Positions 6,777-6,991 of a stretch of 6,991 nucleotides of DNA are shown here, one piece after another. The stretch comes from Thermoplasmata archaeon (lineage in GTDB: Archaea > Thermoplasmatota > Thermoplasmata > Thermoplasmatales > GCA-001856825), in contig JAJYUV010000051.1 in the NCBI GenBank assembly GCA_021792355.1, positions 1 to 6,991 of the forward strand, written 5' to 3'. Each line of letters starts with the position of its first letter. Positions within the stretch are counted from its first letter, which is position 1. The notes under the pieces were generated by a model, which saw only the letters and a list, made by a program, of their open reading frames with translations, was not told the DNA's origin and searched no databases. The position numbers were made by a program, and so were the translations under genes.

Positions 6777-6804
6777 GGACAACTTCAGACCACTGAACTG
6801 TTAC
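6777..6804 (-). repeat. IS66 right inverted repeat
   Basis: Read on the minus strand it begins GTAACAGTTCAGTG and continues GTCTGAA, pairing with the left repeat at 22 of 28 positions. It lies about 60 bases upstream of the transposase start. Confidence 0.85.
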
Positions 6805-6880
6805 GGTCAAGCAAAATTTTTCAGGGTCCGGAAAAGAAAATCACGGAAAATTTCTAACTGTTGTTTGCCGCCATAGTCCC

Positions 6881-6897
6881 CAATGGAAAACTTATAT
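6881..6897 (+). promoter_or_regulatory. BRE/TATA promoter at the right edge
   Basis: GGAAAA followed by CTTATAT (6891-6897) fits the archaeal BRE plus TATA arrangement. The predicted transcript start is near 6920, slightly after the ATG at 6908. Either that ATG is not the true start, or the spacing is short. Confidence 0.45.
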
Positions 6898-6907
6898 CTG
6901 AAACGAC

Positions 6908-6991
6908 ATGATTCTACCCCTGTCAGATAAATTGAGCGCTGAAGGTTTAGAAGGGGCATTTGAGAAGTTATCAAAATTCGGATTGACGTCG
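6908..6991 (+). CDS. Start of an unidentified gene, cut by the window end
   Basis: An open frame begins at the ATG at 6908 and stays open for 28 codons to the window edge, reading MILPLSDKLSAEGLEGAFEK and then LSKFGLTS. A TTG at 6932 in the same frame is an alternative start that fits the upstream TATA box better. Too little is visible to name a family; a further transposase is possible given the neighbourhood, but nothing shows it. Confidence 0.35.
   Translation, partial: MILPLSDKLSAEGLEGAFEKLSKFGLTS

Larger units (their letters stand above)
5308..6804 (-). mobile_element. IS66-family element, single-gene (tnpC-only) type
   Basis: This is a 1,497-bp insertion sequence bounded by imperfect inverted repeats that start with GTAA, as is common for IS66. 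Only a tnpC-like transposase is present; there is no tnpA or tnpB, which fits the ISBst12-like branch. The transposase stop codon lies inside the left repeat. The 8 bases outside each end (gctgatat on the left, ggtcaagc on the right) do not match, although IS66 insertions usually make 8-bp target duplications. The flanks may therefore have been rearranged by recombination between copies, or the duplication has decayed. The element is oriented with its transposase reading toward the export module. Confidence 0.85.

Noticed and set aside
1..6991. CRISPR array, tRNA or rRNA gene
   Set aside because: I saw no regularly spaced repeats and recognised no tRNA or rRNA sequence on either strand.

Overview
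The window looks like accessory DNA from a euryarchaeon, most likely a Thermoplasmatales-type thermoacidophile. Several genes have an AT-rich TATA-like box 23-26 bases before the start codon and almost no 5' leader. One start carries a strong archaeal-type Shine-Dalgarno. AGG/AGA arginine codons are common, and the exported proteins are rich in Tyr, Ser and Asn with many N-glycosylation sequons. The genus is an inference; there is no rRNA or marker gene here.

Layout. (1) 1-1376: an IS110-family element. A structured non-coding stretch with an archaeal promoter (TATA at 161-168) and several hairpins lies where IS110 elements encode their bridge RNA. It is followed by a transposase (351-1238) that lacks the middle of its RuvC-like domain. 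(2) 1377-3269: a tightly overlapping three-gene plus-strand operon for an ABC-2 type exporter (ATPase, six-helix permease, small membrane-anchored extracytoplasmic protein). (3) 3270-3613: no intact gene, but a degraded minus-strand IS630-like transposase N-terminus. (4) 5265-3614, minus strand: a two-gene module for an exported aromatic-rich protein and a three-helix membrane protein with a large, probably glycosylated outer domain. The first gene appears to need a one-base frame change to join its promoter-proximal ATG and basic n-region to its hydrophobic segment. (5) 5308-6804: a complete IS66-family element of the single-gene (tnpC-only) type with 28-bp imperfect inverted repeats; tnpC is split over three frames by two apparent one-base losses. 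(6) 6805-6991: flank with a good promoter and the first codons of an unidentified gene running off the window.

Together: mobile elements of three families (IS110, IS630, IS66) surround two small gene sets whose products act in or outside the membrane. The two most interesting points are the candidate bridge RNA and the hidden N-terminus of the exported protein. Three separate reading-frame breaks all look like loss of one base in a homopolymer, so assembly error must be weighed against real decay or programmed frameshifting.
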